Source of the DNA: Doris montereyensis
Lineage: Eukaryota; Mollusca; Gastropoda; Nudibranchia; Dorididae
DNA length: 64,000 nt
Direction: 5' to 3'
NCBI GenBank assembly: GCA_037039925.1
Contig: JAXRKP010000558.1
Span: 156,501 to 220,500, forward strand
This document shows, piece by piece, positions 1 to 20,494 of the stretch. A model generated the notes under the pieces. That model was not told the DNA's origin. It did no database searches and saw only the letters and a program-made list of their open reading frames with translations. Every line of letters starts with the position of its first letter. Within the stretch, counting starts at the first letter, position 1. The position numbers and the translations under genes were made by a program.

Positions 1-349
1 AAAAAGGTAAAAAATATATTTATCAAAGCAACTCTACATTGGGCATCAAATCAATCAACTATATGTAGACAAAATGTTAATTTATTTTGATGACAAAAAT
101 ATTGTCATAAACAATTTTTTTAAAGCATAGAAACTGTCAATAGGGAATCACAATAAAGAGAGGTACAATTAAAAATAGCAGTAAATTTACTGAATTTAAA
201 TAGTGGCCTACAAATAAAATTTGCAGTACAAAGACAATATTATCCCTATGAAAAAGATGCATTAAACTGCCAAAGAAGTTCCTTTTGTGGAACTTACTTT
301 ACCATTTCTAATAAATTGTAAACAAAGATTTAAAGTACATTGTGCTCAC

Positions 350-1461
350 CATTTGCTTTGACCTGGTTTTTAGTTTGTCAACTGCCCTCTGCAGTCGAGA
401 ATACTGGACAAATTCATCCGACATGCTAAGAAGAGCTTGCTGATCTTTCAAGCTCTTTATTTCTGTCCATATATTCATTTCCTTACCACTTGGTTTGAAA
501 AGTAGCCGTGCAATCTGAAAGTAAAATGATCATTTTATTCTTGTCAAGTTTTTTCTTAATTCTTGTAGTAATTATTTCAAATTTCTTTTTAAATCAAGAA
601 ATTTCTGTACAGGTACCAAAATATTTGAAATTTGTTTTCCTTGCTGTTCAAAGAAATCATCAAAGTCATGAGAATAAGGAAAAACAAAAATTTATTAAAA
701 TATATCGTATGATATACCCACCCATCCAAGGCAAGCGTAGGTAAGCCAGGGAAACGCATACCAATATTAGCTTTGGTGCTAGGGGTGAACATATGTGTTT
801 TATTGTTAACCATCTACCAACCATCCCTTACCCTGTTCCCTTAACCTGAAATAAAAGCTCCCCTGAACGATCCCTCCCCCTACAATCCCACTACCCCTAT
901 CCCCCCATCCGAGGTAAGCGTAGGTCACCGGGGGAAACGCGGCATACCAATAGATTTGTTGCTAGGCAGTCCCGTAAAGTTGGACCAGTGAAAAAATCCT
1001 ACACTTTCTCTTGCCGACAGTGAAACCAGTGAGAAAGAAAGAAGATGGTCGCTGTGTGAAGGCTCTATAGGCTCTGTCCATTGAAATGTGCTATAATAAT
1101 ATATATGTAAAGATGGTTTGATAAAAGTATTATCTTTACTTTATATATTGACTTAAAGTCACCAGCGAAAAACAAATAAAAGTACCCTGGTATTGGAAGT
1201 CTTCCCCTGAATTTAGCTCATTAGTGAAATTTAAAGGGTGTGCCCGACTGTGGAAATCCTCCCTCAATTTGTATCTCAATTGTCATTTGTGCCAGACCAC
1301 GGAAATCATTCCAAACAGCAATACTCCAGATTCCTAGATCTATCTGAGACCAAAAAAGACTAAGTCAGTAGTGTACATACCAGCGATGTGATTCCGCCGG
1401 CATATTTTGGTAATATTGCATACATCAATTCAAAAACAAAGATGAATAGCATGAGAAACAT
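350..1461 (-). CDS. GET1: GET1/WRB tail-anchored protein insertion receptor, 5' two exons (partial)
   Basis: GET1 (WRB/CHD5) is an ER-membrane protein that, with CAMLG, receives tail-anchored proteins from the GET3/TRC40 ATPase. Exon 1 coding runs 1461 down to 1381: ATG, 27 codons, with a hydrophobic run MFLMLFIFVFELMYAIL as the first membrane helix, then donor GTATGT. An in-frame TGA lies just upstream of the ATG, which fixes the start. Exon 2 runs 514 to 350 (55 codons, phase 0, acceptor TTTCAG, donor GTGAGC) and encodes the cytosolic coiled coil. EIKSLKDQQALLSMSDEF and YSRLQRAVDKLKT match the family pattern 'E-K-L..MDEFARYARLERK..KLK'. Both exons read without frame breaks. The later membrane helices lie left of the window. 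Recognition is from remembered family sequence; the exon structure is directly visible. Confidence 0.88.
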
Positions 1462-1937
1462 GATGGTTCAAAAGTCTTTTCGAATGAAGATACCGGGATC
1501 AAGTTCAACTTCTACCTTATCTTTTTACTTTTCTAGTTTCGTTTTCTAATTTCCCGAAATCGATTCTGGCGATAACACGAGTGCTTTTTCCAAGGGACTC
1601 GATTTTCGTGAGCAGTCAAGGCCAATAAATGTTAAGAAATTTCTCCGGTGTCTGGATCTAGATCTAGAATCTAGATCTAGATCTAATTACACTTCAAATA
1701 TATTTCTGGGCTCTAATGTGAAATTTCGATCTATGGGATAAGCATACCCTAATGGTTAATTCTTATTTTGCATTGATATATAACACTCAGTGGTAACAGG
1801 AAAGTAAAATCACATTTTGTTGAACTTTGTTTTGTGGCGGGGTTTATCTTTTGAAGCTTCCTAGCAACATTATTTAAAGATGGCTGAATTTATAAATAAT
1901 CCTACAGTTAAACCTAGCCATATAGTATGGCAGACCA
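1462..1937. promoter_or_regulatory. Shared intergenic (probably bidirectional) promoter region of GET1 and MATCAP-like gene
   Basis: About 0.5 kb separates the GET1 start codon (minus, 1461) from the earliest candidate MATCAP-like start (plus, 1938). The two genes are divergent, so both promoters and 5' leaders must fit here unless upstream exons exist. The stretch holds a tandem AGATCT/TCTAGA block at about 1655-1685 and no clear TATA box. The promoter role is inferred from gene arrangement only. Confidence 0.45.
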
Positions 1938-9957
<8,020 letters not shown>

Positions 9958-12295
9958 GGGGGATTTTTTTGCTTATTATCAGGTGACATATAAAATAAAA
10001 GGTGGAAAATGCAAAGGGACAAAGCAGCACACTTGACAACATACATTTGTGTGTATTCATCCATGACTCCTGTTATTTTTTTTAAATGCCCCAAAAAACT
10101 TGTAATGAAATTATCTTTATCATACAAATCTTTTACGTGAACAACTGCTCAAATGTGACAAATAGTCATTTACTTTAATGTATATTTATTGTATACTCAT
10201 TGTGTACTATGATAAGGAAAATAAAAATCAACAAAACTAAACCACTTGTTCAAGTGTGTTCATAGTCAAAGATTTAGTCAATTTCTTTTCTCTGCTCAAT
10301 TTAAGATTTTGTGTTTTAGTTTCCCTATTTACTAGATCTAGTATTGTTTTTGTTTTAAAAACGAAACGAAAGTTTATCAGAGGTTCTTGATTCCTAAACA
10401 ATCATCGTAAACATTTCCCTCTTCTCTTCCATGTCGATAATTGTTAACGATGTCAATATTTATCGAGAAAAAAAAATAATTTTTCAAAGTTTTCAATTTT
10501 TATTCATATACCATAATCATCAAGATTGCCTTACCATCTACATTAACAACTTGTAAAATCATATTTATGAATATTGCCTTCTTTGGACAATAAAGATTTA
10601 ATATTATATTATTACTATTATGAAGAAAAAGAAGAAGAAGACAATGTATTAATTATGCATGCATAAATAATAACAATACAATGCCTGTTCTAATGTTTCA
10701 AAATTGTTTTATCTTCCACTACTTCCAGAAAATAAGTTGTTGGCATTAATAATATGCAAGTATTTGTAGCACTTAACTCTAGCGGTGCTAACATATATCT
10801 GTAGAGCTTCAGTATTAACTTAATTATTCCTTTTCACTTATGTTGAAATACTGCAAACTTGTATACAAATCTATGTCAGTGCAACTATTTATTGTAAGCT
10901 TTGCTGGCTGACTTAGAATGTTGTATTTAAGCTTAAGATTTCAAAATATATTAATCTCTAAATTTGTATATGATGCACGATGCACCAATTAATCTATCTT
11001 TGACTCATCTCTTCGGGAATAAGAAAAAAGATCAAAACTGTTGACCACTCTGATATGTCGTAGGATCTTCATATTTTAATATATTGGTGATAGGTGAGAC
11101 AATGGATTTTATCTATTGCAGTACCTCGAAAGCCATGCTCTGTTTCACGTCTCATAATTGTAACAATTATTAAGCAAATAATGTTGATTGCTCCAAATGT
11201 TGCATTATTGTTGGGGTTGGGTTGGGCTTTTTTTTATTGTATTTACACAAAAATAGCGATTGTAATAACCAAACAGATATTGTATATAACTTAATCTGGG
11301 AAGTAATAAACTAACTTATATCGCATGCCTTTTATTACTCTCATCGTTGTTTGTGAGAATATGTTGCAACCTACATTGTTCTATTGTGAGACACTACAGA
11401 ATTGTAGCCACAGTTTTTGTTTAGTTTTGTTTTCAAACTCTTTAGTTGCAATTTTGTAGGAGTCTAGTCAAGCTTATCAAACAATCGAAATGAAGAGAGA
11501 AGTTCATTTATTTTTAAACATTATTAGAAACGAATTAAATTAAAAATGTATGTATACTTGAATTTTGTTCTGGAAGTCATCGAGGTAATTTGTTTTAAAC
11601 ATTTTTCAGAGATATGATTAAGATCACCATGCTAGCATATACAGTTTAGGGAAAGCATCCTTTGTGACAGCGATTCCTTTATTATATATATGTATTCAGA
11701 TGCTTCGTCTCAGAATTTTGCAATTGGTATTGTATGAGAAGAATTCATAAAATTCTGTACAACAAGATAGATTATTTTAACCTTTTTTCTTTATTACTGA
11801 ATAGACTCATGCTTAATCATTGAAAGGGATTCCTGTCTCATGTGATTGATATGCTGATATAATCTTTGTATAAATCTGGTAGTTAACTCAAATAGTTTTA
11901 GATTCATCTTAATGCAAATACAAAAATTAAATTGATGGCTTAACTGTATGCATGATCTTCAAATTCTTTACCAATATGGTAGGCCTACCCAATCTTTATA
12001 AGAATTATTCTTTTTCTTTTCTTTTTTTTTGCAGAAATATATATGTTGTATAAATATTTCCCTATTGCATGAATTTACCAGCGTAGATTATTTATTTATG
12101 ACAGATTCATTATTATTACAATGCTTTTTTATGCAGTTATTTTGCTAGTTGTTATGTATCAATATTTCTAACATTTTCTTTTGAAGGTTTTGCCATTGTC
12201 TTTCTCATCAATCATATATTTAACCTTATATACAAGAGCTGTTCCATTGTCTTTTCAAAATGATACGGAAAGTTGATGCTGTACCTATTTTGTTC
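9958..12295. other. AT-rich gene-free stretch
   Basis: Read on both strands; no exon with recognisable protein similarity and no member of the repeat families defined here was found. Confidence 0.5.
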
Positions 12296-12303
12296 CGTTA
12301 TTG

Positions 12304-12694
12304 CAGCGACTCCCTAACTGGGGTACACGAACCCCCAGTTGGGGGGGTGCGGAGTCCATCCCAGGGGTTTGTAGGACTGTGAAAGACAAAGCTAGAATAT
12401 TTTTTAATTTAAAAGATTTTGATCTTAAACCCATTACGACATGATGATGATAAACACCATTTATTGACATTATGCTATCTCTTGTCATACTCCCACACCC
12501 TCAACATTTAAAGATATAATTTGTTCACCTGTTGTCAGTACAATATTCCGTTATGAATTTGATCTCTTACGAAGCACTGTTATGCATAGTATAGTATAAA
12601 TCAGGCTCAGATCATGTCTCGAAAAGTTGGGGGTTTGTGGAGGCCTCTGACATCTACAGGAGGTTCATGGGGGAATAAAGTTAGGGAACCCCTG
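12304..12694. mobile_element. Non-autonomous hAT-like element (MITE), about 391 bp
   Basis: The left end CAGCGACTCCCTAACTGGGG and the reverse complement of the right end, CAGGGGTTCCCTAACTTT, form imperfect terminal inverted repeats of the hAT type. The flanks CGTTATTG (12296-12303) and CTTTATGG (12695-12702) match at six of eight positions, in keeping with an aged 8-bp hAT duplication. The interior (12340-12640) has no transposase similarity. Confidence 0.62.
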
Positions 12695-12702
12695 CTTTAT
12701 GG

Positions 12703-13394
12703 ATATTGTTTAACTCAACCATGAATTCTATTTAAGGTTTTATCACTGACATCAAAAATCAAATACATATATTTAACCTACTTTTCAGGAATATTGACAT
12801 AAATTTCTCCTTTAAGAAATATTCTTTTACATTCACTGTGATTTTACTTTTACTCTACACACACATAAAACACACACACACACACATACAAAGATTCGTT
12901 TTGACAATCCATTGACAGTGAAAAAATAGGCAGAAATATTACATTCATATATTTTCTGCAATGAAATCTATATCTCTGGAGTACTTTCAATCATCAGGAA
13001 ACAAAGACATACTTGTGTCTCCAGATTTCTTATCCACAATCAAATTATAACCAATGTACATCTTACCAAATGCTACAAATTGTCAAGGAATAAAAATACA
13101 TTTGATTTGCCTGTCATGCTACTCTTCCAACAAGTAACATTTAGTATCTTAAAGCTTAGAGCTAAGTGATTTCAGAAATGTTAAAAGCACAGCACAGCAT
13201 TGTGTCATGGGGAAAAAACAAAACTTTAATGAATCTGAAATAAAACGTGGCTTTTGTTTTTTTAAAAGTTGTGATTCATTATGTTTGCACATGTCCAGAT
13301 CCTAATTTTCTTCTATCAAAAATCCAACATTGTGTCTGAATACAGTTCTGATTACCTGAGTGACATCTTATCAATTAAATAAGTTTCATCTTCA
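12703..13394. other. AT-rich gene-free stretch with a short (CA)n tract
   Basis: A CA tract lies at about 12857-12890; nothing else was recognised. Confidence 0.5.
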
Positions 13395-13700
13395 GGGGAC
13401 TCAGTAATCCAGAGGCAAGGTGTCGACCTCTCAACCCAAAGATTGTGAGTTCAAGCTCCACCAACTTTTCTTTCTTTTTTTTTTTAGTAAAATTTATCCC
13501 GCCCCTGGTCCAGGTAGGTGGATCGACACCTAGTCCCATTGGAGACGGACAATAAAATGGAGGTCCCATGTGCATATCACAACATTCTGTGCATGTTAGA
13601 GATCCCTTGACCGTTTACAAGACAGTCCAGGCAAACTTAAAAATCCTACCAAAAACCTCCAAGATCACCTTAATTGTGGATGTGGGTAAATCAAATCAAA
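13395..13700 (+). repeat. SINE family A copy, near full length
   Basis: Carries the GGGGACTC head, the GTCGACCTCTCAACCCAAAG segment, a degenerate B box, the GGATCGACACCTAGTCCCAT body and the tail TTAATTGTGGATGTGGGTAAA. Confidence 0.88.
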
Positions 13701-14853
13701 AATATGTTTCATCTTCATAAAAAACATTGATCTAATAGAGCTATTATCCTTTTCTTCTGACAACTTACAATTACAATACATCATTTCTACAACATTTAAT
13801 GATTTCAGAAATGTTCTTTCTCGTATTTTCAAAGCATCCAACAGATTTATATAACATTGTCAACAGGATTTAAATATAAATATAATTAAGCTGTAACATA
13901 AAAGAAGTTATATATTTTAATTGATATAATTTCATAAAACTTATTACTTCTGAGATCAATGAAAAATAGCTTAAATACAGATATAACATACAATGTAAAT
14001 AGATTTAAAGCTTTATATCTTAAAATAACTAGTCAAATTTCTATTCCCTTTTCAATGTCTAGGAATCCCATAATATTTTCTTCTTTTAAAAATAATACAG
14101 AGGTTCTGGAGAATGGCCACAGATGATGAGAGAATGTTGAAATTAGTATAACATATATAAATAGATTTTTATAATGTAATTGGCCGTGACAGGCCTAAAC
14201 ACTTTGAAAAACATAGGTGTTGATCTTGACCACAGAGGAGGATATTCATGAGGTCATTTTGAGACATTTCTTCATTTCTTAGTTTCTTTTATTCCAGTGG
14301 TAATATTGTTAATAGTGCTTTTGTTTTACATTTAGTTTTGATGTATTGGGTATTCATGAAATTTAGTTTTATGATCATCATCTCATCATCATCATTCTAT
14401 GCACATATCACTATTCTTGTCTTAGTTCCATGAAGTCTTCAAGGTTATTTCATGATTTATAAATGGAACATGCAGTAGCTGCTAGCACATCTGAACTTTC
14501 ACCGTACAAGGACTGTGGTAGTTGGTATACAATAATATTTATTCCTTATTATACATTATATATTTCTTTCCAAAGCTGTCTCATGTACTGTTGTTTTAGT
14601 TTTCGGGAGAAAAAGATTTTCAACCTTTCCTGGCATGAACTTATGACCCTCTTAGTTTTCACTGGATCACTTTTTCTCTGCCCAAAGCTATTGTCTGTAC
14701 TGTTAACTTCTTATGCAAAATATTAGACCAGTTGACATTGATAACCGATATTTGGTTCAAATCTTGTCTTGCTCCATGTTTTGAATTTTATACTGACGTT
14801 TTGAATTTAGTCATTTCAACTGATAAAGTGGCAAAATGTTGGCAACATTAGTA
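13701..14853. other. AT-rich gene-free stretch
   Basis: No recognisable exon or family repeat; a short ATC-rich run lies near 14375-14395. Confidence 0.5.
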
Positions 14854-15697
14854 CAGTGGAACCTGTGAGAAATCAACTTGCTTGCCGTCAATTCTCGGTT
14901 GTGATCAACTCGACTCGTCGTCCTGTTTTTTTCCTTATTATTTCATTGTATTTCAACCTCAGATTATATCAATTGCTTTGAGACTAGAACCGACTTAAAA
15001 TCAACTCCCAAAACTAAATCACATGGCCATGAAGAAGCTCCAGTGTTAAAATAATTTTTATTTTTAGTCATATTTTACATCCAGCGCATAGCGTAGAGGA
15101 ATGTAGACTAGCATTTGCCCATATAAGGCCTATTATCTTTATAATACATGCAATAAAGTGAATTATTGGCTACTGAGTACCGGGAAGACATGGTGTATGT
15201 AATGTATTGTTACAATAATAGACTTGGCCCTCACCCTCGTAGGGCTACAATGTACATGTAATAACATTGCGTGTCTGCCAGCAGGCCTAACACAGCACAG
15301 CGCTTTTGCTACTACCCGCCCTACAATTAGGCAGGTCACGTGGGTAGAGGCTAGATCTTCAATAGTGATCGCTTTTTACAAGCTTTCCCACCCCTGTATG
15401 CCTGGGCCTAAGCCCTTTCCTTTTGCTCTTAGTTCTTACTCAGACGAAACATACTCTTTTTGCAACAACAACAAGAAACAAACACAACTAAACCCATCAT
15501 CGCATCTCATATTAATATATATCTTCCGAAACAGTCCTGTTTTTCATGTTTTGATAAAGGATATAACTGCATAATTACATTAAAAGAATTCTGCCTCAGA
15601 TTTGGCTAAAATCCCCTCGACTCGGTTAACATCAACCCCGCCTGTGATCAACTGTTTCTCATAGCCCCGATGTGTTGATCTCTAGCGGGTTCCACTG
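14854..15697. mobile_element. Non-autonomous Tc1/mariner-like (pogo-type) element, about 844 bp
   Basis: The left end CAGTGGAACCTGTGAGAAAT and the reverse complement of the right end, CAGTGGAACCCGCTAGAGAT, are inverted repeats, and both continue ATCAAC. Each end abuts TA (14852-14853 and 15698-15699), the target duplication of the Tc1/mariner superfamily. ATCAACTCGACTCG-type motifs recur inside both ends. A 116-codon open frame in the interior (15224-15574) has no transposase features. Confidence 0.8.
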
Positions 15698-15699
15698 TA

Positions 15700-16577
15700 T
15701 TTGATGTTGAACCATGGCTTTTGGTTATTTGTTTTTACAATTTTATAATTTGTGTTTGATATGATCTCATATCTTGACAACATTAAAGCATTTCTGTGAT
15801 GAACTGTCAAGGTTTTTTTAATCATGATTCAGTTTGGCTTTATGTTATATCATTATAATCTTTATAATTTGTTTAATTCAGATTTTTTTGGTCAAAATTT
15901 GAATGTGTTCCTTGACCTACTAGCTCTCTAACTGATCTACTATTCATAAACCACAACAACGGCTCATAGATTGGTGCTCAGGTGTTGAACTACAATGTCC
16001 GTCTTTCCAATCCTCATGTTTGAGCCTCAAAATATGAGGGATGGAACGAAGTACATGTATTTTTTTCAATGGATTTATTAAGGCCATAGCAGAACAACTG
16101 TAGTTTGTCAAAGATAAATAATAAATAATAATGTTGAATATTTCTACAGCGCTATATTTCACCAACGGCAAACTCTAGGTGCTTTACAAAGGCAGATTTC
16201 AACTGAAATAGTATAAAATATTATAAGAACCTACAGTGGATGTCATTTAAGTCGATGTCGCTTGAGTCGATATTCATCTTAGTTGATGTCTCTTTACATC
16301 TGTATTCCCCTCCATGTAACTGTAAATTCTGTTCTCATTGACAAGATACTGGTACAACCAGAACTGCATACGTTTTTAAACCGGCAATTTTGATCCATTC
16401 CCAAACTTCTTTAGCAGTCTGAAATTCTGCATGTAAATTTTAGCAACATGGTCTCTTTCATCACTGAAGAGAAGTTGAAACTAAAATGAGTTGGCACCAA
16501 ATTATTACACTGTAGTACATTTACACATCAGAGCATATTACACAATATTGGTTTTGTTGATGTATAACATACTGTTG
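15700..16577. other. Gene-free stretch with a possible single transposon end
   Basis: At about 16235 CAGTGGATGTCATTTAAGTC followed by repeated GTCGATGTC/GAGTCGAT motifs resembles a pogo-type terminus, but no matching right end was found. Confidence 0.35.
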
Positions 16578-16880
16578 TCATGCTATGTGACAATCATTTT
16601 GACTTTCTTTCTTTCTTTCTTTCTTTATCAGCTCCCATTCTACCTTTCGGTGTATGGGTTTTAGATGCCCGAAATTATCTTTCTCCAGGCTAATTGTAAA
16701 CATGTGATCTTGTACACTTCTTCCTGGTCTATATCCACTTTGGTGTTCTTCAATCTGATCCTCTACTCTTTTCTTTAGTATCATTTCCAGAATCCTGGCA
16801 TACTCTTTTTCCTGGTACGCTAAGCAGTAATATCCCTCTATAGTTTGAGCATTCCATAGTTGATCCTTTCTTGTGTATTG
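16578..16880 (-). pseudogene. Non-LTR retrotransposon reverse-transcriptase fragment
   Basis: The minus strand encodes, across small frame shifts, CSNYRGI, LLSVPGKEYARIL and then KKRVEDQIEEHQSGYRPGRS VQDHMFT. These match the conserved RT blocks of LINEs ('NYRGIsLLsvpgKvfarIl', 'eEqqaGFRpgRStiDqiF'). Only about 300 bases remain; the catalytic YADD block is not present. An AAAGA simple repeat (16605-16627) interrupts the downstream side. Clade not assignable from this fragment. Confidence 0.82.
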
Positions 16881-18203
16881 GAATCATTTTGACACTCTTT
16901 GATAAACACAGAGTTCAGTCACAACTTTTCCTACAAACACCATACCTTGTGGACTGCGAGGGTTAAAAGGAGATCTATAGAGCAATATCTTTCAATGAGT
17001 TAATTGTGCGAGTTAATGAAATGTTAAACCAAAGTAGACACTCTACCTAACCAAAGGATACTGCTTGCAATTACCAGGAACTTGCTCAGTTCTAATTTAC
17101 TTCTGATCAATGTTTGTCTTAAAGGTTCGTTTGATTGATATTTTTTTTAAAGATGCACAATATTAAATTTGATTGTAAACAAAAAATATTCATTTCATCA
17201 CGATGAATTCATCAATGTCTTGGATCTCTTTGATTTAATTGTGAATAATTCATGGTCTGACTTACATCCATGCTATAACTCTAGTACTGGCACTAGATAA
17301 AAAAATAAATAGAACAGAAAATTTCAAAATTATAAGAATTTAAAAATAGGTCTACTATATTATTTTTAAAATCTTTTTTGTATCTCATCTTCTTAAAGTT
17401 ATTCCACAACGAAGTAAGATTGTTAGATAATTCAAACCTCTATATATGTTTGTTACATTGAGTCTTTCAATTCTTATTCTGCTGAACTCTTGATATAAAG
17501 CCAAAACAATGTAGGTGCTCCCCTTTTAAAACGTCTGTGAACTCCATTTTTTGGTTTGTTTTCATTGATTTCTTATTGTTGTTCATGTCCACCATTTCAG
17601 AAGTGTTTTTTGTTGTTGAAATTTTAGTAAGTTTTGTTCAGTAGGATCGTATCCTTAAGCATGTTTTCTTTTTTTCTTTTTATTTGACATAGACAATTTT
17701 AACCACTACCATTGTATTCGGCATTTCTAAATTAGCCGAATAAGATATTTGAAAATTTTTGTATCATATGGTTGCCATGGGAACCCTGCCATATTGGATT
17801 TTTTTATTGCGAGAATAACTTCATTTCAAATAAGTTTTTCAGTTATAAACAAATTTGGCTTTAACTTTGCACACACGTTATTTGGTATATCTAGCCACAC
17901 CTAGTAGCTTTTTTGGATAAATGAAACGGTTTTCATTTTATGAATTTTAAAAAAATGCATATAGCAACCTTTCCAATTTTTGTCAAATTTAATCACAAAA
18001 AAAAGCTACTGGGGAAAAAAAAATGTTTGCGTTATAGATGTCATTGATATACCAAATTTGGTGGCAATTGGACAATAAATAAAAAAGTATATCACATATC
18101 TCTGTCAAAAAGTAACATTTTGAGAAAATCGCATTTTTAACAATTATTTTTTTCCATCATTTTAATGTTTTTTCACATATAAACCTATAAAATAATAATA
18201 ATC
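16881..18203. other. AT-rich gene-free stretch
   Basis: No exon or recognisable element seen, except diffuse poly-A/poly-T runs. Confidence 0.5.
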
Positions 18204-18357
18204 AGAGATGGATGGAAAAAAAGGAGGTTGTGTGCAGATCACAATACTCCGTTCAAATTAAAGATCCCTTGGCTGTTTACAGGGCAGTCTTGGCAAAATT
18301 TAAAATCCGACCAAAACCCCTTAGATCACCTTAGTTGTGCGTAGATCAAATCAAAAT
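18204..18357 (+). repeat. SINE family A copy, 5'-truncated
   Basis: Only the second half of family A is present, from GGAGGTTGTGTGCAGATCAC through GATCCCTTGGCTGTTTACAG to the GTAGATCAAATCAAAATC tail. It abuts a foldback SINE (18381-18695). Confidence 0.82.
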
Positions 18358-18380
18358 CATCCCCACTGTACAAACTTATA

Positions 18381-18695
18381 AGTGAAAGAGATGACATTAA
18401 ATAATATTGAAGCCCCATAGGAATAAAGACAAGACAAGATAGGCAGAAAAATCTTGGCCACCATGAGGATTGAACCCGCGACCTCTGCTAAGTAGTAGTT
18501 GGTTTGGTTGGTAGCACGCTTACTTCTTATGGCGAGATGATGGATGCTGCCGCAGAGGTCGTGGGTTCAATCCCCATGGTGGCCAAGATTTTATTCTGTC
18601 TGTTGCTTGTATTTGTCTTGTCTTTGTTCCCATAGGGCTTAAATATTGTTTAATGTTATTTCTATCACTTTCGACATGCCCCTTGCATGTCTTTG
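18381..18695 (+). repeat. Foldback SINE (family E), second copy, with 10-bp flanking repeats
   Basis: The head GGTTGGTAGCACGCTTACTTC..GTGGGTTCAATCCCC and the body through ATCACTTTCGACATGCCCC are preceded by an inverted copy of much of the element. The arms are about 18388-18489 and 18552-18661, roughly 105 bases each and imperfect. Direct repeats CAAACTTATA flank it at 18371-18380 and 18696-18705. Confidence 0.78.
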
Positions 18696-18705
18696 CAAAC
18701 TTATA

Positions 18706-19496
18706 CGGGACAGAGACGAGAGAACAGAAAGTGTTGTTGATACTAGTTTAGATTTCAATTCTTATTCAAGACAACTCAAGAAGGTCAAGCAGATAGATAC
18801 ATTATTTAATATTTACTCGCTTAATATATTAAGAATGAGTGATCTTTGGGTTAGAAGAGAGCCTAAAGGATGCATAAAAAAAGACTAAAAATAAAATACG
18901 AGAGATGGAAATGAAAGAAGCAGTGATGGAACAAGCGACTCCCAATTGGCCGACTGCAGCCAATATCTTGGACGCTAATTTCTTTTCTCCTTCACGGGAT
19001 TCACAAGGGGTAAAGCCTTTTGCCTTTGGAGGTGGACAAATCTCTTCTGTCGACGTGGAGATCTTAAATCTGTCTGCTCTTTAGCTCACAAGGAAGGCAG
19101 AATGCATTTATAATCATAACCAGAGTTACATGCTTCTTGTTTTTGTTTTATTCTTTTTTTTTTGCTGGATTGAAGGGTCAATCGCTGTAATAATCATTGT
19201 TTGATGAATGTGTTATAGTTGGAAGCCATCAGATTGATTAAGTCTTTGAATTTACTTTAGCTCACTGACATTGTATTTAATTTAAGTAGACGACTTTTAA
19301 AATGCAAAAGAAGGAATATTTAACTTATTAGTACATGTAGTAAGATTAGAACTGTCTGATAAATACTCTTGATCATGTTATAATAAATTAAAAGAATTTT
19401 ATCAGAATCAGAAGCCTCTTGTCCAACTTTTTTTCTTTCTTGGTCCAGTGATGTTTTATAGTGTGAATTTTTTTTTCATGAGACATTGTTTGTAGC
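18706..19496. other. Gene-free stretch
   Basis: No recognisable protein or repeat family. An open frame ending at 18888 starts inside the SINE and is not supported. Confidence 0.5.
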
Positions 19497-19826
19497 TGAA
19501 CTGTAGTGTTGTTAGCTTGTAATCATGACAACACTGGTTCATGCCCCACGGCTGGGTTAGGTGGAGTGTTTTTTACAACGTTATACTCTCATGAAAGGTA
19601 CTTCACTCTACTTTCCTCACTTGACTCACGTGTGAAGGAGTACCCAGCTATAGGTAGAGAAAGATCTTGTCAGAGTGTTACTACGAAAAGCCTAACAGAA
19701 TTGTGTACTGTATGCTCCCCGGGAGTTGAGAAGGACTTTGAATGAAATGGCCTTTAAATCATGTACAGTCGGTAAGTTTACACTTGTGCTGACATGCAGC
19801 CTATAAATCCATCTTTATCTTTTTAG
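19497..19826 (+). repeat. SINE family D copy (tRNA-derived)
   Basis: Head GTAGTGTTGTTAGCTTGTAA..ACACTGGTTCATGCCCCACG with a B-box motif; body with CAACGTTATACTCTCATGAA, GAAGGAGTACCCAGCTATAG and GTACTGTATGCTCCCCGGG; and a tail segment AGTTGAGAAGGACTTTGAAT..TCCATCTTTATCTTT. Confidence 0.82.
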
Positions 19827-19926
19827 TGTTCTCAACAAGTTGTTTTTTTAACCCTATAAAAACTTTTTTCTATGAATCATCATAATGTCTCCCCTAACAT
19901 AAGTATAAAGCCCAAAACACAATAAT

Positions 19927-20070
19927 TTTGTTTGTTTGTTTCATTGAAATGTACCACATCCACCATATGCAGTGATCGCAGAGTGAATCAAGCACAAATG
20001 GTAAGATGAAACATAAGTGAAAGCAAAGAAGTAGAACCTATGAGTAGCACATGCCAACAGCTTGTCAAAA
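19927..20070 (-). repeat. Short interspersed repeat family B copy
   Basis: Family B is a unit of about 140 bases: GGCGGTTGGCGGGCGCTGCT, GGTAGGTCCTACTTCTTTCC, CATCTTGCTGTTTCCTCTTA, ATTCACCCTGAGATCACCGC, ending GTAAATTTCAATGAAACAAA. At least 13 copies lie in the window in both orientations. No B box is obvious, so its class is uncertain. This copy is diverged. Confidence 0.75.
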
Positions 20071-20348
20071 CACAATAGCCATAGATACAAAACCAATACA
20101 TTCATGTCCATGCAGTTTTCTGATATAATAATACTAGATCTATAAAAGTAGTAAAGAAGGGCAAAATGTAAATTCTATTTAAAAATCTTTATTGTCATTA
20201 CTCAAACATTAAACAATAACAACAATGATATGAAGATTTCAGTCCGAAATCAAAGAAAGACTGAAGAAAAAAAATGTTTCAAGTTTCCATTGCTAGCAAC
20301 AAAACAAACTATGGCAAACAATTAAAAACTTGTCTTTTTTTTTAAACA

Positions 20349-20494
20349 AAGGTTTGTTTCTTTCATTGAAATTTACCCAGTTTACCATTGCGGTGATCTC
20401 AGAGTGAATTAAGGAAACAGCAAGATAGATGAAAGATAAATGAAAGAAGAAAAGGAAAGAAATAGGACCTACCAGCAGGCCCCACCAACCACCT
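20349..20494 (-). repeat. Repeat family B copy
   Basis: Near full length in reverse: GTTTCTTTCATTGAAATTTA, GCGGTGATCTCAGAGTGAAT, then TAGGACCTACCAGCAGGC. Confidence 0.88.

Noticed and set aside
15224..15574. 116-codon open frame
   Set aside because: It lies inside a TA-flanked non-autonomous element, has biased composition and no transposase motif.
16235..17010. Possible third Tc1-like element starting CAGTGGATGTCATTTAAG
   Set aside because: No matching inverted right end or TA pair could be found within 1 kb.
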